Part shown: piece after piece, positions 45,190 through 56,177 of the stretch | Layout of the letters: each line of letters begins with the position of its first letter | Position numbering within the stretch: the stretch's first letter is position 1 | The notes under the pieces: generated by a model | What the model was told of the DNA's origin: nothing | Seen by the model: only the letters and a program-made list of their open reading frames with translations | The model's database searches: none | Source: Scleroderma bovista | Taxonomy: Eukaryota > Basidiomycota > Agaricomycetes > Boletales > Sclerodermataceae | Direction: 5' to 3' | Length of the DNA: 64,000 bases | Assembly (NCBI GenBank): GCA_037178675.1 | Contig: JAYMGJ010000075.1 | Location: forward strand, 1-64,000 | Position numbers and translations under genes: made by a program

Positions 45190-45787
45190 TGTCAAGACCA
45201 TGTCCAACTCTGGACTCTTATCTGGTTACTCCGGTTGCTTTGCAGCTCTGTAGCTCAACTCTGGACCTCTGCACATCACTCCAGACCTGGACGCACACAT
45301 ACTCTTCTGCTAAGTGTGACCCTTTGCATTAGTCCCTATCCAGTTGTTACTTCACCTCTCCGTCAACCCTGTAGTACCATGAGTTCCCCATGCTCCATTT
45401 ATATCTTCTACCTTGTAGTATTTTCTCTGGACCTTACTTGTTTTCATCAGACCTGACCTAGTCCCAACTCTGGTTATTCCTTGTTCGCCCTTTGGGCTGT
45501 TTAATTGTGACCATAAATACTCAACCCTAGTTCTCCATAGTATAAGTTCCCTGTATTCCGTCTTGTATACCTCAGTCTAAAATCAACTTAGTCTCTACTC
45601 CAGTTCCTGTCTGTCTCCGCCTGACCAGAACCTATGCAAGGGATCAACACTTGATCCCCTTGTCGTTGAATCCAATTGGTCCCAACTCCAGCCAGACTAA
45701 ACCTTGGTCCAGCCTCTGCCCTTTTCCTTTGTCCATTTTCATCTGGACTTGATCAGACCTCTTACCAGAGTAGACCCAGACTTGACA
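45190..45787 (+). mobile_element. Gypsy 5' LTR (LTR1)
   Basis: 598 bp with a perfect 7-bp inverted terminus TGTCAAG/CTTGACA. More similar to LTR3 than to LTR2, except that LTR3 lacks about 52 bp near its start. Confidence 0.92.
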
Positions 45788-45804
45788 GTATTTCAGACTC
45801 ACAC

Positions 45805-47290
45805 TTGTGTGGGTTCACTGTCCCAAACCTCGTACACATATCCTGTTCAGTTTCCTTATGACTATGACCATGCACTCTCGTGCTTGTACCGCTGCAGCAC
45901 TTGCTGAGGAAGCAGGTGCAGTAGATGATCTCCACCTCTCTGCCGCCCAACAAGCCCTGTCTAACCACAGGCAACCTCCAGCTTCTGTAAGCCAATTCTG
46001 GAGCTTCACAGCTCAAAGTCCAGTAGTGTTGATGACTCCACGTCATGACACTGCATCTCAGAGCCTTCATGGTTCTGCAGACCCTGGTCACCGTGGATCT
46101 ATTCCTGGTGACGGCTTCCCCTACCATCACGACTCTACTCCAGAACACCCCAACACTGGTTGATTCCAATGGTTTGGCCCTGAGGATGGTCCTGGAGATG
46201 ATCCAGACAACCCCGGAGATGGCGACAATAATGACAATGACAACAACAACAACAAGTTCATCAATGCCCCAGAGGAACTAGACCCTGGTCTAGCTGTCTT
46301 CCACAACCTTGCCATTGCTGTCAACCACCTCTCCCGCTCTTCCTGCTGGATCAACGAGTCCTCCTCCTCCCATGCCAAAGTCTGTGAACTGGACACCTTC
46401 GACGGCATGGAACCAAAAAAGCTCCAGACCTTCTTGGTCCAATGTGAGCTCTGTTTCCAGGACTGTGCCGAAGTGTTCCACCTAGATAGGGCTAAGGTAA
46501 CGTTTGCTCAGTCCTATCTTAAGGGTATGACATTGGAGTGGTTCAAACCAGACCTCCTGAACTCCGGTGATCTGGCTGACCATCCACGCTGGATGGACAG
46601 CTGGGTTCACTTCGTTGCCGAGCTCCAAAGCATGTTTGGCCCTCATGACCCAATCGCTGATGCTGAGCATCAGCTCAAACACCTCCAGATGAAGGACATG
46701 CACTGCATCATGCGGTACATCGTGGACTTCAACTGTCTCACCTCCCAAGTCCAGGATTACAGAGATGGTGTGCTTCACTGCCTATTCTACTCCGGACTCC
46801 CGGACCGTCTCAAAGATGAAATCACCTGAGTCGGGAAACCCCTGACTCTTCATGGCCTCTGGGCACTATGCCAGGAGATCGATGTGTGCTACTGGGAGCA
46901 CAAGGACGAGATTGCTTGATCAACAAAGAGTTAGTCCACCTCATCCCCAGCTAAGTCCTCTGACTCCAGAGGCAACTCACCCAAGCCTGGCAAGGAGAAA
47001 TCCAAAGCCGGCAATACCACTAGCTCTGCCACTGCTGGCTTGTCCAAAATGACCAACAACCCATCTACCCCTGGTTCTAACAGACCAGACCTCACCAACA
47101 AGCTTGGTAAGGATGGGAAGCTCACCACCAATGAGTGAAAGCGGCGACTAGACAACAACCTCTGCATGTTCTGCAGAGGTACTGGACGCTTCGCAGACAA
47201 CTGTCCAAAGAAGACCAAAAAGGCCAAGGCTCGCGCTGCAGCCATCACTGCTGAGTCCGGTAAAACGGACTTGAACTCAGGTGCCAACTC
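45805..47290 (+). pseudogene. gag: Gypsy gag with zinc knuckle, stops present
   Basis: After an acidic Asn/Asp-rich linker, the frame 46407-46829 contains the retrotransposon Gag core (FLVQCELCFQDCAEVF, FAQSYLKGMTLEWF, ELQSMFGPHDP). TGA at 46827-46829 ends it early; homology continues to a zinc knuckle CMFCRGTGRFADNC near 47163-47205, in which the His of CCHC is Arg (CGC at 47187-47189). Gag would package the RNA; the stops and the altered knuckle make it defective. Confidence 0.82.
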
Positions 47291-47413
47291 TGAGTCAAAA
47301 AAAGAGTAAGCAGCTCCCAGCCCTCCACACAACCAGCGAGCTGTGTTGACTCCAGAAGTGCACCCAAGAAGGCTCACCTCAATGCATCCGCTCTTTATGA
47401 TCCTAACTCCCTT

Positions 47414-49540
47414 ATGCCACATGTTATCCTCTTACCGTTTGACTTACCTAAAACCCACACACTTGTGGACTCCAGGTCCACGCATTGCTTTGTAGATGTA
47501 CAATATGTGCACAAAAACAATATTACCACCTACTCCATCCCTCTGATTACTCTCCAGCTCTTTGATGGTACATCAAACTTTGTAATCACTCAAGCTGTCA
47601 ATATATCAGTGAAATTCCCCACATCCGGTGATGTCACCCCCATGACCTTTTACCTAACTCCACTGGATGCTGAATGCAAAATTGTTCTCGGACATAACTG
47701 GCTCACCTGCTACAATCTGTTGATTGACTGGGTATTGAGCAGTTTAACATTCCAAACACTTGCAGAAAGTTTGCCAGTGCCCCTGTCAACTCCCTCTCCA
47801 GTTCTGTCCAGTAACCCTGTCTCCAGCCTCTCCGGCCAATTTAACCCAGGCCTTGCGCCATCTGTCAACACTCCAGTTTGCACCCCGCACATCTCTCTGA
47901 TTAACGCAGCTGCATTCGTGCATGCGTGCAAGTTAGAAGGATCTACCAAATACCAACTTCAGCTGTGCCCCTCAGACTCAGTGAAGGCTCACTCTTCATC
48001 TGCCTCTACTCTGCCGGACTTGGACATTGTCCCTCCAGAGTATTGCAACTATGCAGATGTGTTCAGCAAGGTGAAAGCCTCTGAACTTCCACCACATCGT
48101 GATTACGATCTGAAGATTGACCTTGAAGAAGGTACTTCTCCACCTCTGGGAACTCTCTACTCACTGTCTCTGGTTGAGCTCTCTGCTCTCCAGACTTTCA
48201 TCAATGAGAATCTAAATACAGGTTTCATCCGCCCTACTGCCTCCTCCCACGCTGCTCTGGTCCTCTTCATAAAGAAAAAGGACTGCTCACTCCGCCTCTG
48301 CATTGGCTTCCAAGGCCTAAACAAAATTACCAAGAAGGATTGCTATCCACTCCCCCTTATCTCTGACCTACTAGACTCCCCTAGCTGTGCCAAGATCTAC
48401 TCAAAGATCGACCTCCAGCACGCATACCATCTAGTCTGGATTGCTCCAGGCGACGAATGGAAGACTGCCTTCTGTACATGCTATGGGTCTTACAAGTGGT
48501 TAGTAATGCCCTTCGGCCTCACTAACACCCCTGCAGCCTTCCAGCACTTTGTCAACACCATCTTCGCTGACATGCTAGACGTCTGCGTCGTCGTGTACCT
48601 CAACGACATCCTCATCTACTCTGAGGATATGGAGTCCCACCAGCAGCATGTCCAGGAAGTGCTCTGCCGACTCTGGTTACATGGCCTCTTTGCCAAACCG
48701 GAGAAGTGTGAGTTCCACTCAGACTTGGTAGAGTACCTTGGCTATCACCTCTCTCCAGACGGTTTGACTATGTCTCTGGACAAAATCCAAACTATCTCCG
48801 ACTGGCCTGAACCTTGAAAGGTAAAGGACATCCAGTCCTTCCTGGACTTTGCCAACTTCTACTGCTGGTTTATCTTCAACTACTCGGACATTGTGGTTCC
48901 CCTCACCCAGCTCACCCAGAAGGATGCTCCTTGGAACTTCTCTGAGGACTGTCAATGTTCTTTCAATGCTCTCAAGCATGCCTTCACTACTGCGCCCATC
49001 CTTACTCACTTCATTCCAGACACCCCTATTATTGTGGAAACTGATGCCTCCGACTACACTGTTGCTGGCATCCTGTCTATCACTTGCACTGACAGAGAGA
49101 TTCGTCCGGTCGCCTACTACTTCCAGACTTTGACTGCTCCAGAGTTAAACTATGACACCCACAATAAGGAGTTATTTGCTATCTTCGAAGCATTCCAGAA
49201 CTGGCACCACTACCTCGAAGGCTCTGCCTCCCCTATTGATGTCGTCACAGACCACAAAAACTTTGAGTATTTCTCCACCTCAAAAGTGCTTTCCTGCCGG
49301 CAAGCCCAGTGGTCTGAATTTCTGTCTGAATTTAATCTTGTCATTCACTTCCGTCCTGGGAAACTTGGTGCCAAGCCAGACGCTCTCACTAGACGATGGG
49401 ACGTCTACCCCAAAGAGGGGGATAGTGGCTACACCCGGGTTAACGCCCAAAATATCCAGCTGGCATTCACTCAAGAACAGCTCACTAATTCACTTTGCGC
49501 TACCTACCTAGAGTTCCTGGTCCTCCATGTTGAAAGTTAA
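47414..49540 (+). pseudogene. pol: Gypsy protease - reverse transcriptase - RNase H
   Basis: Protease: VDSRSTHCF, where the Gly of DSG is Arg (AGG at 47474-47476). RT: SLRLCIGFQGLNKIT, LPLISDLLDS, KIDLQHAYH, FGLTNTPAAFQ and the catalytic box YLND instead of YLDD (AAC at 48602-48604). TGA at 48815-48817 splits the frame after DWPEP. RNase H: VETDASDYTVAGILS, ELNYDTHNKELFAIF, VVTDHKNFEYF, GAKPDALTRR. All three key changes are G-to-A or C-to-T transitions. The frame ends in unrelated sequence at about 49530. Confidence 0.9.
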
Positions 49541-49803
49541 CCAACATGTGTTACTGGTACTTCAGTGCATGACCATGTGATGCTTACATAAGCATTTGGA
49601 GCACACTATACACAGTAGTTATTCTCATTAGTCCCTCAGTAACTTGAATATCTACTGAGGGTAAGTAGTCCTTTACACATTCATTTCTACACTTACTCAC
49701 TTGTAGTAGTCACTACAGGTACTATTTAATACAGTAGCTTGAATATCTACTGAGGTCACTACAGGGTTACCGACTTCCTCCTACAGCTCTTCTGTCCTTT
49801 AGG
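49541..49803. other. Unknown insert between RNase H and integrase
   Basis: This stretch is noncoding and contains a direct repeat (CTTGAATATCTACTGAGG at about 49648 and 49749). It joins an old RNase H end to a younger integrase start. It begins ACATG-TGTTAC; ACATG also follows LTR2 at 53328-53332, a possible relic of a target duplication. Origin unresolved. Confidence 0.4.
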
Positions 49804-51333
49804 TCGACTGCAGCAACCCCCCACACACTTTTTTCAAGACTCCGTGCAGTCGCAATCATGGACGTGGAAACACTCCATAGCGACATCCTCTCCGCACTAC
49901 CCTCTGATCCCATTGCCCAGGTCCACCTCGCAGATCCACCAGACTCTCGCTGGTCCACAGATGAGGCTGGATTCCTTCGACTAGACGGTCGCATATACGT
50001 ACCGGACTTGGATGATCTCCGTCTCCGGGTACTCCAGTATCGACACGATCACCCGCTCGCTGGTCACTTTGGGCAAAACCACACTCTAGAGCTAATCCGG
50101 CATGAGTATACCTGGCCTGGTCTCCGGACCTTCGTCAAGGATTACGTCCGGTCCTGTACTTCTTGCGCAAGAGCTAAGACACCGCGCCATAGACCCTACG
50201 GGCTGCTGAAACAGCTTCCCATACCGGAGAAGCCCTGGAATTCCATCTCGATGGACTTCATAGAGCAACTCCCTTCATCCACCGGCTTTACAGCCATCCT
50301 GGTCGTAGTAGACAGGCTTTCTAAACAAGCCATTTTCATTCCTACTCACGACACCATCACTAGCCCGGAGCTCGCAAAACTCTTCTTGCTCCACGTATTC
50401 TCCAAGCATGGTGTTCCCGCCCACATCACCTCAGATCGAGGAACTGAATTTGTCTCACACTTCTTCCGGTCACTTGGGAAGGCTCTCAACATGCGCCTCC
50501 ATTTCACCTCCGGTTACCACCCGGAGGGCGATGGCCAGACAGAGCGGTCTAACCAGACACTGGAACAGTACCTCCGGATCTACTGCAACTACCAGCAGGA
50601 CAACTGGGCGGACTTACTCCCACTGGCGGAGTTCGCATACAACAATGCACCAAGTGCTACCACCGGAGTCTCTCCGTTCTTTGCTAACAAGGGCTACCAC
50701 CCTAACATCTCTGTCTACCCAGAATGTGACATGACTTCAGCTCGGGCTCGTGACTACGCAGTCGACCTTGAGTCGCTGCACCAATACCTTTGAGAAGAAA
50801 TGGCCAACGTGCAACTTCGCTACCAAGGTCCGGCTGATGCCAAATGTACTCCGGCACCGGACTTCAAAGTAGGCGATCAAGTATACGTGAAAGCCAAACA
50901 CTTCCAGTCTACTCGACCATCCAAAAAGCTATCAGAAAAGAATCTTGGGCCCTACACTATCATAGCACAAGTAGGCTCTCTCTCTTTTACGCTACGCCTT
51001 CCAGATTCCATGTGCGCCATTCACCCCGTCTTCCACATCTCCCAACTCGAACCGGCCATACCCAACACCATACCGGACCGAATACAACCTCCTCCGCCAC
51101 CGGTCGAAGTAGATGGTGAACCGGAGTTCGAGATCTCTGAGATCCTCGACTCCAAGGTTGACCGTCGACGCAGATCATGCAAGCTACTTTACTTGGTACG
51201 ATGGTCCGGTTACGAAGGGACTGACAAAGAAACGTCATGGCTTCTCGCCACTGAACTTGGCAACGCTACGGAACTCTTAGAAGATTACCATGTCCGGTAC
51301 CCGGACAAACCCGGACCACTTGCGTCCATGTAG
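49804..51333 (+). pseudogene. pol: Gypsy integrase and chromodomain (younger copy)
   Basis: The integrase has a zinc-binding part (YRHDHPLAGHFGQ, SCTSCARAK), a DDE core (SMDFIEQLP; TSDRGTEF; GDGQTERSNQTLEQ) and a GPY-like segment. The C-terminus is a chromodomain (LYLVRWSGYEGTDKETSW, near 51185-51240), which in chromoviruses steers integration to marked chromatin. One TGA at 50791-50793, after LHQYL, interrupts an otherwise open frame; the older copy has a sense codon there. Many CpG and CCGG words remain. Confidence 0.9.
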
Positions 51334-51497
51334 TATTACTCTCGCCTCTGTTTCCCTTATCTGTTTCTCTTATCTGTTTCCCCTATCTGTTTCACTCTGT
51401 AATATCACTCACTCTCAAATCCAGCCACTTTTCTCTATAAACAAAAAAGTAAAACTAAATTACATTTTCTATTTTAAAGGAGTTCGGACCGGACCAC
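51334..51497 (+). other. pol 3' untranslated stretch
   Basis: Short CT-rich segment between the pol stop and the end of the convergent antisense gene. Confidence 0.5.
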
Positions 51498-52533
51498 CTA
51501 CTCCGGCACACCACTGCCAGGGTTCTCCTGCTCCTCATGGAGCCCCTGGACTTCTTGTTCGACCTCCTCCGGGTCGACCTCCGCCTCGCTGTCCTCCGAC
51601 TCCTCATCCTCGTCCCAGGGCGCCATAAAGAAATGACACTCCTCGAGAAAAGTCTCGAGGCCGGCCGTCAGCCGCTCATTTCCCCTCGCCACCGAGCAAG
51701 TGGCATCTGCGACCCGGCGCATTTGCCCGGTCATCTCCTCGACGGCCCCAGTCAACCAGTCCAGTCGTTCCAGGAACGGCCCAGGGTCAAACCCGGACCG
51801 TTTCCCAGACGGCCCCGGTACTTCGACGATGTCGTCGTCGTCGGCAACCTTCACTGCCGTCTTCTTCTTCTTGCGCTTCTCGCCTCCTCGCGGTGACGTC
51901 GCCACCTCCTTCTCCTTCGCTTTGCCCTTCCCCTTATCCCCTACCGGACCCGGACCACCCACCTCCGGCCACTCACACCGCTCCTTGAGCCCTGCACATT
52001 TCATGCACGCGCGCTGCTTGGGTTTTTCCGGGTCTCGTTCGCACTTGGCCTTGTGCTTCACACAGTGAATGCACCTGCCAAAAAATTAATAAAGTAACAA
52101 GGGAATAAAATTTAAAAAAAAATACTTACCGGACATTGTCACTCCGGTCTCCACTCGGACCCGCCTCCGGCTCTTCCCTCGCTCTCTTCTTCGATGCCTC
52201 CTGTGCCATCGCTCTCTGCCTCGCCGCTACCTCTGCAGCCCTTCGCTGCACCTCCGCTCGTTCCTTCTCCGCCTGCTCGCGCACCTGGCGCTCCGCCTCC
52301 TCTTTCGCCTTGCGTTCTGCCTCCTCTCGTGCTCGTTGCTCCGCCTCTTCCCGGCGTTGCTTCTCCTCTCTCTTGACCTGCTTGCGTCGACGCCTCTCCT
52401 TTGTTTTGGCATCGAGGACGGACACCTCGTCTTCGCTACCGGACTGGAGCTCCGGTGTTGGCGCCTTGGTCCAGTCCTTGGACTCGACCGCAGAGGGAAC
52501 AGTGGGGGTGGTGGACTTAGCAGTGTTCGACAT
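51498..52533 (-). CDS. Antisense two-exon gene in gypsy element, Zn2Cys6-like cluster
   Basis: Exon 1 52533-52130, intron 52075-52129 (GTAAGT...GGCAG), exon 2 52074-51498: 981 nt, 326 residues, no internal stop. The start (MSNTAKSTTP) aligns with the second copy. Residues about 50-130 are a long Lys/Arg/Glu/Ala-rich, coiled-coil-like stretch. Right after the intron six cysteines are spaced C-x2-C-x6-C-x11-C-x2-C-x6-C, fitting the fungal Zn2Cys6 DNA-binding pattern. Then come a basic GKGKAKEKE/RKKKK stretch, LDWLTGAVEEM, FLEECHFF and an acidic tail. A TATAAA lies at 52590-52585, about 55 nt before the ATG. It is convergent with pol. Function unknown; nuclear DNA binding or regulation of the element is inference. 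Confidence 0.7.
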
Positions 52534-52584
52534 GTTTGGATTAATGGCAGGAAACTGGGGGTAAAAGCAAGAACCGGTTTGATC

Positions 52585-52590
52585 TTTATA
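52585..52590 (-). promoter_or_regulatory. TATA box of the antisense gene
   Basis: TATAAA on the minus strand about 55 nt upstream of the antisense ATG; the second copy has TATAAG at the matching place (about 55515-55510). Confidence 0.5.
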
Positions 52591-52681
52591 GATCCAAATT
52601 TCGTACTCAGACAATCACTCCGGACTCCGCATTGTTCTAGGCGACCACACGACAGCCTCATTGGGGCCTCATGGGTTCGGC

Positions 52682-52698
52682 CCCTAAAAGGGGGATAC
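52682..52698 (+). other. Polypurine tract before LTR2
   Basis: CCCTAAAAGGGGGATAC immediately precedes LTR2; the equivalent CTAAGAGGGGGATAC precedes LTR3. Confidence 0.75.
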
Positions 52699-53327
52699 TG
52701 TTACGACCATGCCCAACTCTGGGCCTTATCCGGTCACTCCGGTTGCATCGCAGCTCTACAGCTCTACTCTGGTTGCTCGTCTCCTACTCCGGTCACGCTC
52801 ACGCAGATAACCTTCCGTTAAGCACGACCCTTGGTCTATGCTCCATTTGCTCGTTACCACACTTCGCCGTTTACCCTGCCTTGACATGAGTTCTCCGTGA
52901 ACTCGATATATCCTATACCTTGTAGCATTTTCACCGGACCTGATTTATTTTACACGGACCTGACTTTATTTTCACCGGTCCTGACCTAGTCCTAACTCCG
53001 GTCATCCCTTGTCCGCTATTAGGTTGTTTACTTGTCACCGTATGTACTCGACCCTAGTTCTACTTAGTATAAGTACCCTCTAGTTTACCTTGTACACCTC
53101 AGTCTGAAATCATCTAAGTTACTACTCCTGTCCCCTTGTCTGTCTCCGTCTCCATCTCCACCTGACCGGAACCTACGCAAGGGATCAATGCTCGTTGTCC
53201 TTGTCGTTGAATCCAATTGGTCGCAACTCCGGCCCGGGCTAACCTCTGCCCAACTCTGACCGCTGCCCTCGTCTGTTTTCATCCAGACTTGACCGGACTT
53301 CCTACCGGAGTAGACCCAGACTTGACA
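52699..53327 (+). mobile_element. Gypsy internal LTR (LTR2), CpG-rich
   Basis: 629 bp, clearly homologous to LTR1 and LTR3 but starting TGTTACG rather than TGTCAAG and rich in CCGG. It ends CTTGACA and is followed directly by integrase sequence, not by a primer site and leader, so it is not a normal 5' LTR for what follows. Confidence 0.88.
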
Positions 53328-54172
53328 ACATGTACCTTCACTTCACCTCCAGTTATCACCCAGAGGGCGATGGCCAGACTGAACACTCTAACCAGACCCT
53401 CAAACAGTACCTCCGGATCTACTGCAACTACCAGCAGGACAACTGGGCGGACCTACTCCCACTGGCAGAGTTCGCTTACAACAATGCACCTAGTGCTACC
53501 ACCAGAGTTTCACCCTTCTTTGCTAATAAGGGCTATCACCCTAACATCTCTGTCTACCCAGAACACAACATGACCTCCGCTAGGGCTCATGATTACACAG
53601 TTGACCTTGAGTCGCTGCACCAATACCTTCGTGAAGAAATGGCCAATGTGCAACTTCGCTACCAAGGTCCAGCTGATGCCAAGTGTACTCCGGCGCCGGA
53701 CTTCAAGGTTGGTGATCAAGTTTACATGAAAGCCAAATACTTCCGGTCAACTTGACCATCCAAAAAACTATCGGAGAAGAACCTTGGGCCATATACCATT
53801 ATAGCTCAAGTAGGCTCACTCTCCTTTACCCTCCATCTTCCAGATTCCATGCGTGCAGTTTACCCTGTCTTCCACGTTTCCCAACTCGAACCAGCCATAC
53901 CCAATACCATTCCAGACCAGATCCAACCTCCACCACCACCAGTCGAGGTGGATGGCGAACCGGAGTTTGAGATCTCCAAGATCCTTGACTCCAAGGTTGA
54001 CTGCTGCTGCAAAACATGCAAGCTCTTGTACTTGGTACGTTGGTCCGGTTATGAAGGAACTGATGAAGAAACATCATGGCTACTTGCCACTGAACTTGGC
54101 AACACTACAGAACTGTTGGAAGACTACCATGTCCGGTACCCAGACAAACCCAGACCACTCACGTCCATGTAA
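53328..54172 (+). pseudogene. pol: Gypsy integrase C-half and chromodomain (older copy)
   Basis: The frame starts abruptly inside the integrase core (YLHFTSSYHPEGDGQTEHSN, corresponding to 50491 in the younger copy). A TGA at 53753-53755 interrupts it, and it ends with a chromodomain (LYLVRWSGYEGTDEETSW). It is CpG-poor and about as decayed as the 45.8-49.5 kb part, so it is probably the 3' end of the same old element. Confidence 0.85.
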
Positions 54173-54328
54173 TAGTACTCTTGCTCTCTGTTTCCTTTAT
54201 CTGTTTCACTCTCACTCTCTCCTATCAGTCTCAAACTTAATATCACTCACTCTGTCTCTCAGTCCAGTTTTCTCTTGTAAAAATCAAACTAATTACATTT
54301 TCTATTTACAAGTCTGGACCGGACCGGT

Positions 54329-55457
54329 TCACGTGCAAGGAGGGGTGTGGTGCGACAGCAACTCGTCGCCAGCCTTCTCCATTTCCTGCTTGAGGTCTTC
54401 AACCTCCCAGCTGATCTCCTCTGGATCCACCTCCTCCTCATTGTCCAACTCCAGTTCCAGTGCATCATGGGGCCCATTGAAGAAGTGGCACTCCTCAAGA
54501 AACATCTCAATGGTATGCCCAACCCGGTTGTTGGACCAGGCAATGGACCACTGCGCCTGTCTCATCCAGTGCACCTCCCCGGTCAACTCCCCCATTGACT
54601 CCACCAAACGATCCAGCCAGTCCAGGAACACCTGGCTCCCAGACCCTCCAGACCCAGACCTAGAAGGTCCCACCACCTCTTGGATCTCATCATCAGTGAC
54701 GACCACCGCTGACTTCTTGACCTTCTTCTGCTTTTCACCACCTTGTGGTGACGTTGCAGCAGCCTTGCCCTTGCCCTTGTCCACACCAGACACAGACCCC
54801 TGGTCTCAACCTCTGCCCGCTCGCACTTCTCCTTGAGGCCAGCACACCTCTTGCAGGCACGCTGCTTGGGCTTCTCCAGGTCCTGCACACACTGCACCCC
54901 AAACTTGGCACAGTGCACGCACCTTCAACAAAGTCAGCAAGAGCACATACAGTATATATATATATACTTACTGGAGATTGATGATCTGGACACCGCTAGC
55001 GCCGGCAACCGGTTCCTCTCTTGCCCTCTTCTTTGCTGGCTCCCCTGCTTTCTGCTTCCCTGCAGCCACCTCTGCCCAGCGCTCTGCCTCCGCCTTCTGC
55101 TTGTCCTCTGCCATCAGCCTGGCCTTCTCCGCGAGAATCCGCTTGGAGCTTCATGAACTCCTCGTGAGCTTTCTTCTCCGCCTCTGCCTCCTCCTTGGCC
55201 TTCCGCTCCGCCTCCACCCACACCTTCCTCTCTGCCTCTTTGTGCACTTGCCTCACTGCCTCTTCATGCTCCTGGCATTCTTGTGCCTCTGCCTCTGCCT
55301 TCGCCTGTTTGCGACACCTTTTCTCTGCCCTCTTTGCGTTCACCACATCATCTTCGTCGTCCATCAGGGCCCAGAGCTCCTCTGTCTTTGCTCTGGTCCA
55401 GTCCCTGGACCTGGTTTTGCTGGCAGTGGGAGTGGTAGTTTGCATGGGTGCAGGCAT
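54329..55457 (-). pseudogene. Antisense Zn2Cys6-like gene, older copy
   Basis: This is homologous to 51498-52533. Exon 1 starts at 55457 (MPAPMQTTTPT), with an intron at 54923-54971 in the same codon and phase as the younger copy. All six cysteines keep the spacing C-x2-C-x6-C-x11-C-x2-C-x6-C, and KPKQRAC, CAGLKEKC and FLEECHFF are conserved. Frameshifts in both exons (near 55150 and about 54790) break it. The first exon is again Lys/Glu/Ala-rich and coiled-coil-like. Confidence 0.75.
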
Positions 55458-55625
55458 GGTAGAGAGAGAGTAAGAAAGTTGGGGTGGGAAACCAAAAAAC
55501 TGGTCTGTTCTTATAGATCCCCATTTCACACTCAGACAATGGACTCTGGACTCCACATTGTTCTAAGCGACCACACAGCAGCCTCATGGCAGGCCTCATG
55601 GGTTCGGCCCCTAAGAGGGGGATAC

Positions 55626-56172
55626 TGTCAAGACCATGTCCAACTCTGGACCTCTGTGCATCACTCTGGACCCGGACGTGCACATACTCTTCCACTAAGT
55701 GTGACCCTTTGTATTAGTCCCTATCCAGTTGTTACTTCACCTCTCCATCAACCCTGTAGTACCGTGAGTTCTCCATGCTCCATTTATATCTTCTACCTTG
55801 TAGTATTTTCTCTGGACCTTACTTGTTTTCATCAGACCTGACCTAGTCCCAACTCTGGTTATTCTTTGTCCGCCCTTTGGGCTGTTTACTTGTGACCATA
55901 AATACTCAACCCTAGTTCTCCATAGTATAAGTACCCTGTATTCCGTCCTGTATACCTCAGTCTGAAATCAACTTAGTCTCTACTCCAGTTCCTGTCTGTC
56001 TCCGCCTGACCAGAACCTATGCAAGGGATCAATGCTTGATCCCCTTGTCATTGAATCCAATTGGTCCCAACTCTGGCTGGACAAAACCTTGGTCCAGCCT
56101 CTGCCCTTCTCCTTTGTCCGTTTTCGTCCGGACTTGATCAGACCTCTTACTGGAGTAGACCTGGACTTGACA
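55626..56172 (+). mobile_element. Gypsy 3' LTR (LTR3)
   Basis: 547 bp, TGTCAAG...CTTGACA, preceded by a purine tract (55611-55625). Compared with LTR1 it lacks about 52 bp flanked by ACTCTGGAC-like words, suggesting slippage between direct repeats. Followed by the target duplication CCGTT. Confidence 0.92.
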
Positions 56173-56177
56173 CCGTT

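Larger units (their letters stand above)
45190..56172 (+). mobile_element. Composite Ty3/gypsy chromovirus with three LTRs
   Basis: Outer LTRs at 45190-45787 and 55626-56172 share TGTCAAG...CTTGACA ends, and the whole 10.98-kb unit is flanked by one perfect 5-bp duplication CCGTT (45185-45189 and 56173-56177). Inside are gag, protease-RT-RNase H, integrase-chromodomain, an antisense gene, an internal LTR (52699-53327), then a second partial integrase-chromodomain, a second antisense gene and the last LTR. The segment from about 49804 to 53327 keeps many CpGs; the rest is CpG-poor, so two elements of different age are joined. Confidence 0.88.

Noticed and set aside
45788..45805. A tRNA-type primer site after gypsy LTR1
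   Set aside because: The bases following the LTR do not match any tRNA 3' end I can recognise; self-priming is possible but I cannot show it.
49523..49846. A hAT MITE with 7-bp duplication (CTCCATG and CTCCGTG)
   Set aside because: The flanking words are probably homologous integrase-linker sequence in two gypsy copies; young pol homology extends left of 49840, to about 49804, so the proposed boundary is wrong.
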